A stretch of DNA of 64,000 nucleotides from Streptomyces sp. NBC_01224 (GCF_036002945.1 NZ_CP108529.1:7745001-7809000), one strand, 5' to 3'; shown: positions 52,095 to 61,001, counted from the first letter of the stretch. Program-made: numbers and translations. The notes: generated by a model not told the origin, from the sequence alone.

Positions 52095-52453
52095 ATGAGC
52101 GCGCCGCGCACCGTCATGGTGCCGGCCCTTGACCACGGCCCGGTCACCTCACCTGCCCGGTCTGGTGCACCGGCCACACCGAGCACCCGGTCGAGTGCCG
52201 GGTCGCCCCCGTCCACGCCGGCGCCGAGGGCGTCGTGACCCACGACGGCGAACCGCTCCACTTCGCGGAGCTGGTGCAGTACCCGTACGGTCGGTGCGCC
52301 CGCCGGCACGTGGGTGTCTACGTCGAGCCGGTCGGGTTCGCCCGGACACTGGCGTCGGCCGAGCTGGACGCGCTGGCCGCGGCGCTCGTCGACCACGCCG
52401 CGCACTGCGGGCCCTCGCTCGCCATCTCGGCGCCCTCCGTGCTGCCGAGGTAA
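52095..52453 (+). pseudogene. DUF6907-like protein with a one-base deletion
   Basis: ATG 52095 reads MSAPRTVMVPALDHGPVT, then a missing base near 52147 moves the coding frame to LTCPVWCTGHTEHPVECRVA, HFAELVQYPYGRCARRHVGV, ending SLAISAPSVLPR at 52453. The CPxWC...H pattern and the layout match DUF6907 proteins carried by actinomycete integrative elements. Restoring one C would give an uninterrupted gene of about 119 residues. Confidence 0.55.
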
Positions 52454-52456
52454 CCA

Positions 52457-52675
52457 GTGAAGCGGATCGACGTGGTCACCGCGCTCATGGCCGCGGCCGT
52501 GAGTGTCGTCCTCGTCGGTGCCGGGTTCTGGCAGAGCGCGTGGGATGACGAAGCCCCGCCGGATATCCGGCGGGGCTTCGTGGCGCGGCGGGTTACGACG
52601 GCGTGCGGCGTTCGGCGCGGGCACCGTTGTACTCCGGCTCTCCGCTTTCGAGCACGTGGAGCAACGAAGCGGTGA
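52457..52675 (+). CDS. Small Spd-like membrane protein
   Basis: From GTG 52457 the frame reads MKRIDVVTALMAAAVSVVLV with one strong hydrophobic span (about 8-25) and then WQSAWDDEAP. Small single-span proteins at this place in pSAM2-like elements are transfer-spread (Spd) proteins. The frame runs on through a 30-bp palindrome for 40 more unlikely residues, so the natural stop near 52545 may have been lost by a frameshift. Confidence 0.4.
   Translation: MKRIDVVTALMAAAVSVVLVGAGFWQSAWDDEAPPDIRRGFVARRVTTACGVRRGHRCTPALRFRARGATKR
52550..52579. terminator. Perfect 30-bp palindrome
   Basis: GAAGCCCCGCCGGAT and its exact reverse complement abut at 52564/52565. It is placed between the Spd-like gene and the convergent excisionase-like gene and works as a bidirectional terminator in principle. 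Confidence 0.75.
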
Positions 52676-52853
52676 CGACACGTGTCGTGCGGCCGCTGCG
52701 CAGCACGCGGCACGGGAACGCCCCGCGACGAACCAGGTCGTAGCCCTTCGCCCGCGAGAACCCCAACGCCCTGGAAGTCTCCTCCACGCTCCCGGCTCCG
52801 CCCCAGGTGGCGCGGATGGGCGAAGGGCTGTACTGAGCCCTTTCCAACCTCAC
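52593..52853 (-). CDS. Excisionase-like HTH protein, 5' end cut by an IS
   Basis: The part SVEETSRALGFSRAKGYDLV, RRGAFPCRVLRSGRTTRVVT and ASLLHVLESGEP is a MerR/Xis-type helix-turn-helix typical of excisionases beside actinomycete integrases. The 5' end overlaps the inverted repeat of the neighbouring insertion sequence (52834-52850), and the first residues (VRLERAQYSPSP) come partly from it. The original start has therefore been lost and GTG 52853 is only a possible new start. Confidence 0.55.
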   Translation of the reverse strand: MRLERAQYSPSPIRATWGGAGSVEETSRALGFSRAKGYDLVRRGAFPCRVLRSGRTTRVVTASLLHVLESGEPEYNGARAERRTPS

Positions 52854-53754
52854 GTTGATGCGCGGTCAAGGACGAGGACGGCCTTGACGAGGTCGGTGAT
52901 GCGGTTGGTGCTGCAGCGGAGCTTTCGCAGGACTCGCCGGCCCTTGAGGGTAGCCATGGCCTGTTCGCCGAGGCAGCGGATCTTGGCGTGGGTGCTACTG
53001 TGCCGGCGCTTCCACCGCTTGAGCCGGCGGCCTCGGAAGGGTACTCGGATCGAGCGGCCGGCACCCTGGTACGCCTTGTCGGCCCAGCACTTGAGTTCCA
53101 TACCGACGAGCGCGTCGATCATGCCGTGGGTGCGGGGGCGGTCAGGTCGTGGGTCGCCCCGGGGAGTGCGGGCGAGGCCCGCAGCAGCCGCCCGAACGGG
53201 TCGGTGAGGACTTGGATATTCATGCCGTGGCGCTTGTGTTTGCCGCAGTGGTACGGAGTGTCGGCGGCGATCCGGTCGATGGGCAGCAGGGTTCCGTCGA
53301 CGATCACGAAGGCCAGCCGGCTTGCGGGCTGCATCGCCTCTGCCAAGCTCGGTGCGACGCGGCCAGGGCTCTGTCGCCTCGCGCACGTAGCGGTAGACCG
53401 TCGCGATCCCGACGCCGAACCCGGCGGCGAGCTGAGCGTAGGTGTCCCCGCAGCGCAGGTGGGCCAGGACCAGCAGGGCCTGCCGGCCCGGCGTGAGCCG
53501 CGCCAACGCGTGCCGATCCCGTGCCGGTGTGCGGACAGCTCGCGCGAGAGGTGCCGCAGGCCCGCGGTGGACCGATCGACCGAATGGGGTTTCCCCTGCT
53601 CGAACGGAGTTGAGAGCTTGGGGAAGCGCAGGCAAGTAGACGAAGCTCCTGGCAGACACGGGTGATCTTGGTCGAGAACTTGTCCACCAGGAGCTTCACC
53701 AGTTCGTACAGCCCGCCAACTGCCCACCAGCACCATCAGGTTGGAAAGGACTCA
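52834..53754 (-). mobile_element. IS5-group insertion sequence, about 0.92 kb
   Basis: Terminal inverted repeats TGAGCCCTTTCCAACCT (52834-52850) and, inverted, TGAGTCCTTTCCAACCT (53738-53754) match at 16 of 17 positions. Between them lies a decayed DDE transposase on the minus strand. No target duplication is obvious (TAC before, CTG after). It interrupts the excisionase-like gene. Confidence 0.8.
52850..53736 (-). pseudogene. IS5-group transposase with several frameshifts
   Basis: Coding signal switches between two frames. LSRELSAHRHGIGTRW (one frame), then LTPGRQALLVLAHLRCGDTY and FGVGIATVYRYVREA (other), then AFVIVDGTLLPIDRIAADTP, HKRHGMNIQVLTDPFGRLL and SPALPGATHDLT (first), then HGMIDALVGMELKCWADKAY and RIRCLGEQAMATLKGRRVLR-like sequence to ITDLVKAVLVLDRAST (second). 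DGT, GATHD and the late GE regions are the DDE positions. At least three frameshifts make it inactive. Confidence 0.75.
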
Positions 53755-54049
53755 CTGCCCGTGCGGCCGGCGGCCCGCATCGAGCCCGCCGCCGGAGTGA
53801 CCGACAGATCAACAGCAAGGACACCCGTGAGGTCAGTCGTAACACCAGTCAGGCCGCCCCGGCGATGGTGACCCCATCCTCACAGCCGTAGCTGGAGCCG
53901 ACCCTGGGACGTTCACTGCCTTCCTTCGTTCACTTCCAGCGGCAGCGTTTGCCGACGCGGTTCGACAGCAGTTGTTGCTCAGAGGTCCGGCTGATGTTCG
54001 CGAGAAAAGACCTCAGTGGCCGCAGCGCGCATGTCGGCCGAATGCGTCA
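53755..54049. other. Gap right of the IS, no gene seen
   Basis: The sequence is less biased than its neighbours and shows stops in all frames within short distance. No repeat or motif stands out. It may be leftover of the integrative element. Confidence 0.4.
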
Positions 54050-54544
54050 TCAGGCCGGTGGGTGGTCACCGGTTGCCCCGTCGATGAGTTCTCGCAGGAT
54101 GTCCATGTGGCCGGCGTGTCGCACGGTGTCCTCGATCATGTGGATGAGGGCCCAGCGCATGGAGACGGTGTTTCCGTTCCAGGATGTGCCAAGGGTTGAA
54201 AGGCTGAGCTCGCTGATTGTCTTGTCAGCAGCGGTGCAGGCTCGGTCGTAGAACTCCACGATGTCTTCGGTGGATTCGTGTGCAGCTATCTGCATGTCTT
54301 CGGTGTAAGGGTCGAACCAGAGCGGTTCGGTCTCTCGTCCGAATGTTGTGCAGAAGTAGCCATACTCGACGGTGGCCAGGTGCTTCAACAGTCCCAACAG
54401 GTTCGTCCCTGACGGCGTCATCGGTTGCCGCAGTGCTTCGTCATCAAGACCGTAGATCTTCCAGCGAACTACATCGCGGTGCCGGTCGAGGCTGGCTCGC
54501 AAGGACTCTTTCTCGCTGCCGTTCAACGGGACGCGCTTTGTCAT
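54050..54544 (-). CDS. DinB/DUF664-family protein
   Basis: A 164-residue four-helix-bundle protein. LGLLKHLATVEYGYFCTTFG (about 49-68) has the first metal-binding histidine; MRWALIHMIEDTVRHAGHMD (about 129-148) has the HxxxH pair. This DUF664 form is linked in actinomycetes to mycothiol-dependent transferases. The substrate is unknown. The start is ATG 54544 after AACGGGACG; the gene is intact in a region of broken ones. Confidence 0.84.
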   Translation of the reverse strand: MTKRVPLNGSEKESLRASLDRHRDVVRWKIYGLDDEALRQPMTPSGTNLLGLLKHLATVEYGYFCTTFGRETEPLWFDPYTEDMQIAAHESTEDIVEFYDRACTAADKTISELSLSTLGTSWNGNTVSMRWALIHMIEDTVRHAGHMDILRELIDGATGDHPPA

Positions 54545-54816
54545 GCCCGGACCGTAGCAGTGGTGTCTGACATGCCTCTGTTTCTGCTCTGGCGGCCGTG
54601 CAGAACCAGAGGTCGAACAGTCACTGCGGTCAGCCGGCTTTGGCAGGTTCTGCGGCTCGTGCTCGGGTGCTGGCCAGGCGGTAGACATCCCACGTTGCTA
54701 AAGCGTCAAGCGGCAGCAGCGAGTTCTTCCGTCGGGGGCTGGTGTGGGAATGCCTTCGATTCGTCGTAGAGCTCGTAGCTCTGGAGCCGGTTGGCGATGA
54801 CTCGCTTCACTGCCCG

Positions 54817-54897
54817 TCAGGAGTCGGTTCCGGTCTCGATGATGGTGCCGTTGAAGGTGAGCCGGCCGACAATGCCCGCGCAGAGCCGGGCGTCCGT
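54817..54897 (-). pseudogene. Possible C-terminal scrap of an IS21 IstB-like ATPase
   Basis: The frame reads GRLTFNGTIIETGTDS and then TGA (54817-54819) where YRLA would be expected in IstB-like helper ATPases. Past the stop a further frame (LQSYELYDESKAFPHQPP) is not recognised. The match is short and from memory. Confidence 0.3.
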
Positions 54898-54937
54898 GAA
54901 CGGGAGGGCATCTACAGGAGGTGCTGGCGGATCGCCG

Positions 54938-55090
54938 TCACCAGAAGGCAGGCCAGTAGCCCTTGGCGGCCGCGCCCGTCACGTTCGGCATCTGCAGCCG
55001 CGCCTCGACGCGTAGCTTGCCGCCGGCGGGCGCCTGGAAGCCGGACCGGATGGTTTCGACGCGGACCTCCGGCCGACCGGTCGCCCACGT
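54938..55090 (-). pseudogene. Internal piece of a GH16 beta-glucanase
   Basis: VRVETIRSGFQAPAGGKLRV and QMPNVTGAAAKGYWPAFW match the stretch before the catalytic GEIDIME motif of family 16 glycoside hydrolases. A TGA follows the tryptophan at 54938-54940 and the catalytic part is gone. It must come from a larger secreted enzyme broken by rearrangement. Confidence 0.6.
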
Positions 55091-55214
55091 GGCCGCGACC
55101 TCGGCATCCACAAGGAGGCAATGCGAGGCCAGGTCCGCCAGGCCGAGGTCGACCAGGGCAGCCGGCCCGACCCGCTGACCACCGCCGAGCGGACCGAACT
55201 CACACAACTCCGCA

Positions 55215-55305
55215 AAGAAATAGCCGCGGTCCCGTCCTTGAGGTCGCCGGAGTCGTCGATCACGAACACTCCGCCCGCTGAACGTGGCTGGTCATCACCG
55301 CTCAT
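55215..55305 (-). pseudogene. Scrap of an IS701-type transposase
   Basis: GVFVIDDSGDLKDGTAAIS fits the first-aspartate region of IS701-family transposases (VxDDTGDLKDGT...). Nothing of the family is seen before or after it. Confidence 0.5.
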
Positions 55306-55414
55306 ACCCGACTCCGCCTCGGTCGGCCCCTCGAACAGAACCCTGCGGCCGCACCCGGTACTCCGGAATCAACGGTCTGGTGATCTCCTACAAGCCGTCC
55401 GGCCCCCACAGACT

Positions 55415-55453
55415 CAGGCGGTTGATGCCGCACTCCACCGCGTGCCGCTTGAG
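55415..55453 (-). pseudogene. Scrap of an IS5-type transposase
   Basis: LKRHAVECGINRL corresponds to the late glutamate region (R.AVE..IN.LK) of IS5 transposases. Thirteen residues only, so weak. Confidence 0.3.
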
Positions 55454-55694
55454 ACCCGCTCCCAGGGGCCATAGCTCTCTGGCACATCACGTCAGGGATA
55501 TCTCGTCCGCGTCCGCCACCGGTTCCCATCGAGCAGTTGCCGACGAGGCCACTTCCTGGGCCTACCAGCCGGGCTTGCCGCCTGCTGGCCAGAGCAGCTC
55601 CAGCCGGCAAACGCGCGCCTTACGTTCTGGTGGACGGCCCATCGGCCAACGGGCATATGGTCCGCAGTCGTCGACTGCTGCCGGAGGGTGCACT

Positions 55695-56876
55695 GTGGAA
55701 GATGTGGACCCCGGACAACGCCTTACCGATTTGAAACAGCCATGGCAACGGCGGCACGCACTGCTCGCGATACCGGTCGTGCTCGTCGTGGTGATCACAC
55801 TTGTGGACCTTCTGGCCCCCCAGGACATCCACCTCGGACCGATCCTCGTCATCGCGCCCGCGATCACCGCCTCTTTCGCCGGCCCCGGGCCGACCGGACT
55901 GACCGGGCTCCTGGCCGTCGCCGCCGAGGTATACATCGGCGTGCAGGAAGGCACGCTGGACTCCCGGAACGTAGTGGTGCAGGTCGCCGCCCTCGCCCTG
56001 CTCACATGCCTGATCATGTTCTTCTGCTCCGTGCGCGAGCGGAAAGGCAGAGAGCTGGAGAAGGTGCGGTCGGTTTCCGCGGCCGCCCAGCAGGTGCTGC
56101 TGTGGCCGCTCCCTGACCGGATCGGTCCGTTGCGTACAGCGTGCCTATACCTGGCCGCTGAGGAGGAGGCCCAGATCGGCGGCGACCTGTACGCAGCGAT
56201 CCACACCGACGGCCGGGCGCGCGTGATGATCGGCGACGTGCGAGGCAAGGGCCTGGACGCCCTCGGCGAGGCCGCCCTGCTGCTCGGCGCCTTCCGCGAG
56301 GCCGTCCACCAGCACACCACCCTGCCGGCCCTGTCAGCCGCCCTGAACCGCAGTGTCTGCCGCTACCAGGCTGACTTCACTCCCAAGGACGAAGCCGGAG
56401 AAAGCTTCGTCACCACCCTGCTACTGGAGATACCCGACCAGGAACGCATCACCCGAATGATCAGCTGCGGGCACCCCGCACCCCTGCTGCTCAGACCGGA
56501 CCATGCCGTCACCGTCCCGGACCTGCACCCCGCGCCCCCGCTCGGCGTCTGCTCGGGAGAGGCGACGCCCGGCGACTACACCGTCGACGAGGTGCCCTTC
56601 GGACCCGGCGACACCCTTCTCCTCTACACCGACGGCGTAATCGAGGCCCGCGACCGGTACGGCGGCTTCTACCCCTTCGCCCGACGCGCCGCCCAGTGGA
56701 CCGGCAGCCCTCCCGAGGTCCTGCTTCACCACATCCGGCGCGATCTCCTGGCCCACGTCGGTGGCCACCTCGACGACGACGCCGCCCTCATCGCCCTCTG
56801 TCGCACATCCGCCCACCCGCCCCGGCCACCACGTAGAAATCATCCGGTCGGCGGGCCCCGGCGAAACAGCGAGTGA
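55695..56876 (+). CDS. Membrane PP2C/SpoIIE-type protein phosphatase
   Basis: A 393-residue phosphatase of the RsbU/SpoIIE kind. Four hydrophobic spans (about 22-122) precede a PP2C-like domain (about 130-372) with GGDLYAAIHTDG, VMIGDVRGKGLDALGEAALL, MISCGHPAPLLLRP, LLLYTDGVIEARD and HLDDDAALIAL, which carry the metal-binding aspartates. It probably dephosphorylates an anti-anti-sigma factor. No anti-sigma partner is adjacent. The GTG start has GGAGG eight bases upstream. Confidence 0.9.
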   Translation: MEDVDPGQRLTDLKQPWQRRHALLAIPVVLVVVITLVDLLAPQDIHLGPILVIAPAITASFAGPGPTGLTGLLAVAAEVYIGVQEGTLDSRNVVVQVAALALLTCLIMFFCSVRERKGRELEKVRSVSAAAQQVLLWPLPDRIGPLRTACLYLAAEEEAQIGGDLYAAIHTDGRARVMIGDVRGKGLDALGEAALLLGAFREAVHQHTTLPALSAALNRSVCRYQADFTPKDEAGESFVTTLLLEIPDQERITRMISCGHPAPLLLRPDHAVTVPDLHPAPPLGVCSGEATPGDYTVDEVPFGPGDTLLLYTDGVIEARDRYGGFYPFARRAAQWTGSPPEVLLHHIRRDLLAHVGGHLDDDAALIALCRTSAHPPRPPRRNHPVGGPRRNSE

Positions 56877-56900
56877 CCTCGCCTCCGCCGACGCGCAATT

Positions 56901-57475
56901 TCTACTGCACTGTCAGGTCGGGGACGAGGCTGGCGGGTGGTTGGCCCGTGAGCGCGGTGTGTCCGCGGCAGTGATCGTAGGTACGTAACAGGCTCCGCTG
57001 TCGGTGAGTACTCGTTCGACGGTGATCCCGCACGGGGTGAAGAAGGTCTGGGCCCGCTGCCGGAAGGCGGTGGTGGTTTCCTTCTTCTCATCGGCCAGGA
57101 TCTCGCTGTGGGCGAGGCGGGAGCGGTCGTCGACGGGCGGTGTGATGCAGCACAGCCGGCCCCCGGAGCGGGTCTTGCAGGCCGCCCGGCGGCCCAGCGC
57201 TCTGTGGCCGCCGCCCTCGGGGATATTGCCGACTTCGTGATGTCCACGTCCACCGGTTCGCCTGGCCGGTCGCTTTTGTAGCGGCGTACGAGACGGCCGG
57301 TCGCCCGGTCGAGGCGGGTCGGACGGACCAGGCCGAAGCGGGTCAGCACGCGCTGCACGGTCGAGGGGGACCAGGCCCAGCAGATGGGCGATGCCGACCG
57401 GGCCCCACCGCCGCGGGAGCCGGACCTTGATGATCCGCCGTTCGGTCCGCGTCGGGGTCCGGCACGGGCCAGTGT
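56901..57475 (-). pseudogene. IS481-type transposase with frameshifts and internal deletion
   Basis: Read right to left: RTPTRTERRIIKVRLPRRWG and GIAHLLGLVP, a shift, STVQRVLTRFGLVRPTRLDR and PGEPVDVDI, a shift back, VGNIPEGGGHRALGRRA, VDDRSRLAHSEILADEKKET and GITVERVLTDSGACY. A jump near 56970 then leads to GHTALTGQPPASLVPDLTVQ and TAG at 56901-56903. The part between the second aspartate and the C-terminus, with the final glutamate, is deleted. Confidence 0.75.
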
Positions 57476-57679
57476 GCGGGCTGCTTGAACAGTGTCGATC
57501 GGATGACGGTAACCCGAACAGCGATGGCGGGGCAGGTCGATCCGAAGGCGGATGCTCCGAAAGACAACAGGTGCACTGCGTCCGGCCGCCGGCCGGGTGT
57601 CCGTGCGGCGAGTCGGTTGGCTCTGTCCGGTCCGTGCGGTGATCATCCGCTGGAGAGGCACACGGTGAGGAGGTCGCGG

Positions 57680-59116
57680 GTGAGCGGAAGCCGTCGTCGT
57701 CCACGACACGTGTCCCGCGCACTGTCGGTTGCGGTGGCCATGTGCGCCGTGCTGGTCTCCGGCTGCTCCCCCGAGCCGGTCCTGTCCCCCGACCCCGGCA
57801 CGATGGCTGCCTCGCAGAAGGAGACTTCGCGGTGCCTTCGCACCCTGGTGGGTGTGGCGCACCCCGACGACGACCTGTTCTTCCTGAATCCCGAGATCAT
57901 GCGGACCATCCGGGCGGGGTGCCCGGTCGACACGATCTATTTGACCGCGGGCGACGATGCCATCAAGAACCGTGTGAAGGCGCTGGAGTACGTGGATCGC
58001 AGGGAGTACGGGGTGCGGTCGGCCTATGCCGCGATGGCGGAGGCGGCCAATCGCTGGGACCAGTCCGACGTGCAGTCGGGCGGTTTCCGGGTCCGGTCGT
58101 TTCGGCTCGCCGACCGAGCCCGAAGCGCCGACGTACGGCTGACCTTCCTGGATCTCCACGACGGGCTTCCCCAGGGGCAGGAGGCGAACAGCGTGCTCAG
58201 GCTCTACGACGCAAACAGACAGAGCGTCTACGGGTTCCTGGGCGGCGTGAGCTTCAGCGAAGAACGACTGCTCACAACACTTTCCGGATTGGTCAGGCGC
58301 AGCCGAGCGGAACGCATCCTCACCATGGACCACGACAATGCGTCCTTCGCTTTCGGGCTCGGAGGCGGCGTCGACCACAGCGACCACGGCATCACGGCCC
58401 GGTACTTCCGGAGGGTGGGCTACGCCCTCGGAGTTCCCGTCACGTCGTACCTCGGGTACAGGATGTCGGCGAAGCCGGCGGATCTCACCCCCGGACAGGC
58501 CACCGAGAAGGATGAGGTGGCTCGCTGGTACATCGCCAGCCGAAAGTGCCGTGTCACTGGCTGGTGCACGAATGTCCAGCCCTACCGCGGCCCTCTGCAA
58601 AGAGATTGGGACCTGTGGACTCACCGGCAGTACGAACAGGTCCACCGGGCTCCACGAGCCGGTGAGATCCTCGGTGACATCGGCCGCACCACGTTCTTCA
58701 CCGGCGCGGATCCGGCACAGTGCCTCGACGCGGCCGGCGGTCCGAGCGGAGCCCGGGCGGTTCGCATCCACGCGTGCGACGGGTCATCCGCGCAGCAATG
58801 GGAGATGAGGCGCGACGGCACCATCAGGCTCCGGCACGAGCCGGTCCTCTGCCTCACGGCCATCGGCCCGGGAGTCGGGCTCGAACCGTGCCGCAAGGAC
58901 AGTGGGAGCCAGAAGTGGGCACGTGCGCCGTGGAAGAGCACAACATGGAAGCGCACAGCATGGCGGATCGAGGGGGACGGCAACCGCTGCCTGTACCAGG
59001 ACGACCGCGAACTCCCTGCTCGATGGGATGACCGGAACCGGCAGAGCCCCCGGCTGACACTCTCCGGCTGCGGCACGCCAGCTCGGCCCGAACAGTACTG
59101 GCAGTGGGGCGACTAG
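57680..59116 (+). CDS. Secreted PIG-L deacetylase with ricin-type lectin tail
   Basis: A 478-residue lipoprotein: basic start, hydrophobic ALSVAVAMCAVLVSGC with a lipobox cysteine at about 31, then a PIG-L/LmbE domain (about 50-305) with AHPDDDLFFLNP (zinc ligands), LTAGDDAIKNRV and a later DHSDHGITARYF. The C-terminal 130 residues are a beta-trefoil with QCLDAAGG, CDGSSAQQWEMRRDGTIRLR and RCLYQDD, the ricin-B pattern. It should remove N-acetyl groups from an N-acetylglucosamine polymer or glycolipid at the cell surface. The GTG 57680 start has AGGAGG six bases before it. Intact between two decayed transposons. Confidence 0.86.
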   Translation: MSGSRRRPRHVSRALSVAVAMCAVLVSGCSPEPVLSPDPGTMAASQKETSRCLRTLVGVAHPDDDLFFLNPEIMRTIRAGCPVDTIYLTAGDDAIKNRVKALEYVDRREYGVRSAYAAMAEAANRWDQSDVQSGGFRVRSFRLADRARSADVRLTFLDLHDGLPQGQEANSVLRLYDANRQSVYGFLGGVSFSEERLLTTLSGLVRRSRAERILTMDHDNASFAFGLGGGVDHSDHGITARYFRRVGYALGVPVTSYLGYRMSAKPADLTPGQATEKDEVARWYIASRKCRVTGWCTNVQPYRGPLQRDWDLWTHRQYEQVHRAPRAGEILGDIGRTTFFTGADPAQCLDAAGGPSGARAVRIHACDGSSAQQWEMRRDGTIRLRHEPVLCLTAIGPGVGLEPCRKDSGSQKWARAPWKSTTWKRTAWRIEGDGNRCLYQDDRELPARWDDRNRQSPRLTLSGCGTPARPEQYWQWGD

Positions 59117-59254
59117 CTTGATCTTTAACCTCGGGTGTCGAACGGCTTCTCGTGCTTGATCACCTGGCCTGGTAACTGCCCTGCGTGCAGGCGGTCTTCG
59201 GCTGAGCGTGTGATCCGACCAAGGAACACACAAGCTCAGCACGAGGCCGTGGGG

Positions 59255-59633
59255 ATGAGTCTGTTGCATCATGCTGTCCGGCAGGATCCGTGTGCGGAAC
59301 TGTCACGCTTACGGGGTGAGTTCTCCCCCTCACGGCCGGGCAGATGCGTGAACTCGTCGAGCGGCTGATGACGGCCGGGCAGTGGAAAGACGGCGATCCG
59401 GACGTTCTGATCGTGGTGGACGCGTGGACGCCGGATACGACGTGCCCCGCCTGGTCCTCCTGTTGAAGGATCTGCCGGTGCAGGTGCTGGGCCGGATGCG
59501 TTCGGACCGCGTCCTGTGCCGAACAGTCCCGCCCCGTATGACGGGCGCCCGGGGCCGCCCGCCCCTTCACACGGTGGCGAGTTCGTGTTCGGCGGCCCCG
59601 ACCACGTGGAACGCACCCGACCGTCACCAAGGA
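59255..59633 (+). pseudogene. IS701-like (NF041680-type) transposase relic
   Basis: MSLLHHAVRQDPCAELSRLR from ATG 59255 is joined abruptly to MRELVERLMTAGQWKDGDPD (59344), LIVVDA, then after a shift near 59425 GYDVPRLVLLLKDLPVQVLG and RMRSDRVLCRTVPPRMTGAR, then GEFVFGGPDH in a third frame. The order fits this transposase family but about half of it between the first and second pieces is missing. Confidence 0.6.
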
Positions 59634-60126
59634 CACCCTGAAGGAGGCCCGTGCCGAACTGGCGTGCATCATCCATCGCGAGCGGAAGCGCCAGCACTCC
59701 CGTAACCCCGAACAAGATCACGGTGGGGGAATGGCTCGATGCTCGATGAGTGACTGAAGCGGAAAGCCCGCGACGTCGAGCCGACCACCATCAACGGCCG
59801 ACGGAAGGGAGGTGAGCCCGGTACGGGGCTGGCCGTGTCCACCGTCGAGGGCAGTCCGCGAGCACGCCCACCGGCTCATGTGTGAGCTGGAGACGCGACG
59901 GGTGCGGCTTTGCGACGCGCGGCACTCGTGCCTCAGCTACCTCGCTGTGAATGGTGTGCCGGACGTCGTCCTCGCCGCCTGGGCGGGGCACACGAACGCG
60001 GCCTTCACAAAGGCCAAGTACGTCCACGTGGAAGTCGAAGACCTGCGGATGGCCGCGGCCGCGTGGGACGCTTTCCACGGGGCCGAGCCGGCCGGCAGTG
60101 AGAATCTCTGGCGGTTTGTGCAGGCC
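59623..60126 (+). pseudogene. Tyrosine integrase relic with internal deletion
   Basis: TKDTLKEARAELACIIH and (shifted) TPNKITVGEWLDAR, LKRKARDVEPTTING are the arm and core-binding region. They are joined to the very end of the catalytic domain: RRVRLCDARHSCLSYLAVNG, VVLAAWAGHTNAAFTKAKYV with the terminal tyrosine, then VEDLRMAAAAWDAFHG. The middle with the first catalytic arginine is gone. No tRNA or attachment repeat is seen next to it. Confidence 0.7.
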
Positions 60127-60152
60127 AGCGCCGTGGCCCGGTGTGTGGGTTG

Positions 60153-61001
60153 CTACGAGAGCGGAGTCACATCCACCTGGCGCCACGTCGCCACCGGGCC
60201 GGGGGCATGGGCGTCCTCGGGGGTGACCCAGAACGCTCTCCCCAGTTCGGCGCTGTACTGGGCGCCCGTCCGCCCGTCTCCGGACGAACGGCCGGTCAGA
60301 CGGCGGCCGATCCACGGCATGAGGTGCCGGCGGGCGAAGCGGAGGTCGTCGACGCGTCGTATCGCCCATTTCGGAGGGACGGCGGCCGGGAGCGGCATCC
60401 GCCAGTCGTTCTCCGGCGGCAGCCCCAGCGTCTGCCAGACGGCCTCCGCCACGCGGCGGTGGCCGTCGGCCGTCAGATGCAGCCGGTCGACGTCCCACAG
60501 CCGGGGATCGCCCAGGGCCGGTGCTCCGTAAAGATCGACGACCGACGCTCCGTGGCGGGCAGCCAACTCGTCGACCAGGGAGAACAACTCCTCCATCCGA
60601 GGACGGAAACGTTCCATCACCGGTCCGTTGCGACCGGGACTGCGCATGAGCACAAGCTTCCTGCACGAGGGCGCGAGACGCTCCACGGCCTCTTCGAGCC
60701 TTCCGCGGACCATGCCCATGTCGCACTTGGGCCGCAGCGTGTCGTTGAGACCGCCGACGAGCGTGATGACATCCGCCTGCATGGCGGCGGCCGCATCGAC
60801 CTGCTCGTCGACGATCTGGGCGATCAACTTGCCCCGTACGGCGAGATTCGCGTACCGGAATGCCGGAGTGCGGACCGCGAGCCGTCCGGCGAGGACGTCT
60901 GCCCAGCCCCGGTATGAGCCGTCGGGCAGCAGGTCCGACATGCCCTCGGTGAACGAGTCGCCGACCGCGACAAGACTGGTGTAGCAGGCATTCATTTCCA
61001 T
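60153..61001 (-). CDS. SGNH/GDSL hydrolase
   Basis: A 282-residue esterase-like protein. Block I VAVGDSFTEGMSD puts the nucleophile at Ser16; block III has TLVGGLNDTLRP; block V is DRLHLTADGHRRVAEAV with the catalytic Asp and His. No signal peptide is seen, so it is cytoplasmic. The C-terminal 80 residues are basic and lie outside the SGNH core. The start is ATG 61001 or the ATG two codons later. Confidence 0.87.
   Translation of the reverse strand: MEMNACYTSLVAVGDSFTEGMSDLLPDGSYRGWADVLAGRLAVRTPAFRYANLAVRGKLIAQIVDEQVDAAAAMQADVITLVGGLNDTLRPKCDMGMVRGRLEEAVERLAPSCRKLVLMRSPGRNGPVMERFRPRMEELFSLVDELAARHGASVVDLYGAPALGDPRLWDVDRLHLTADGHRRVAEAVWQTLGLPPENDWRMPLPAAVPPKWAIRRVDDLRFARRHLMPWIGRRLTGRSSGDGRTGAQYSAELGRAFWVTPEDAHAPGPVATWRQVDVTPLS

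Larger units (their letters stand above)
54545..55694. other. Gene graveyard: scraps of transposases and a glucanase
   Basis: There is no intact gene. On the minus strand four short unrelated protein remnants can be read (listed separately): a possible IstB end, a GH16 piece, an IS701-type piece and an IS5-type piece. The 240 bases before the PP2C gene show nothing further. Confidence 0.6.
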
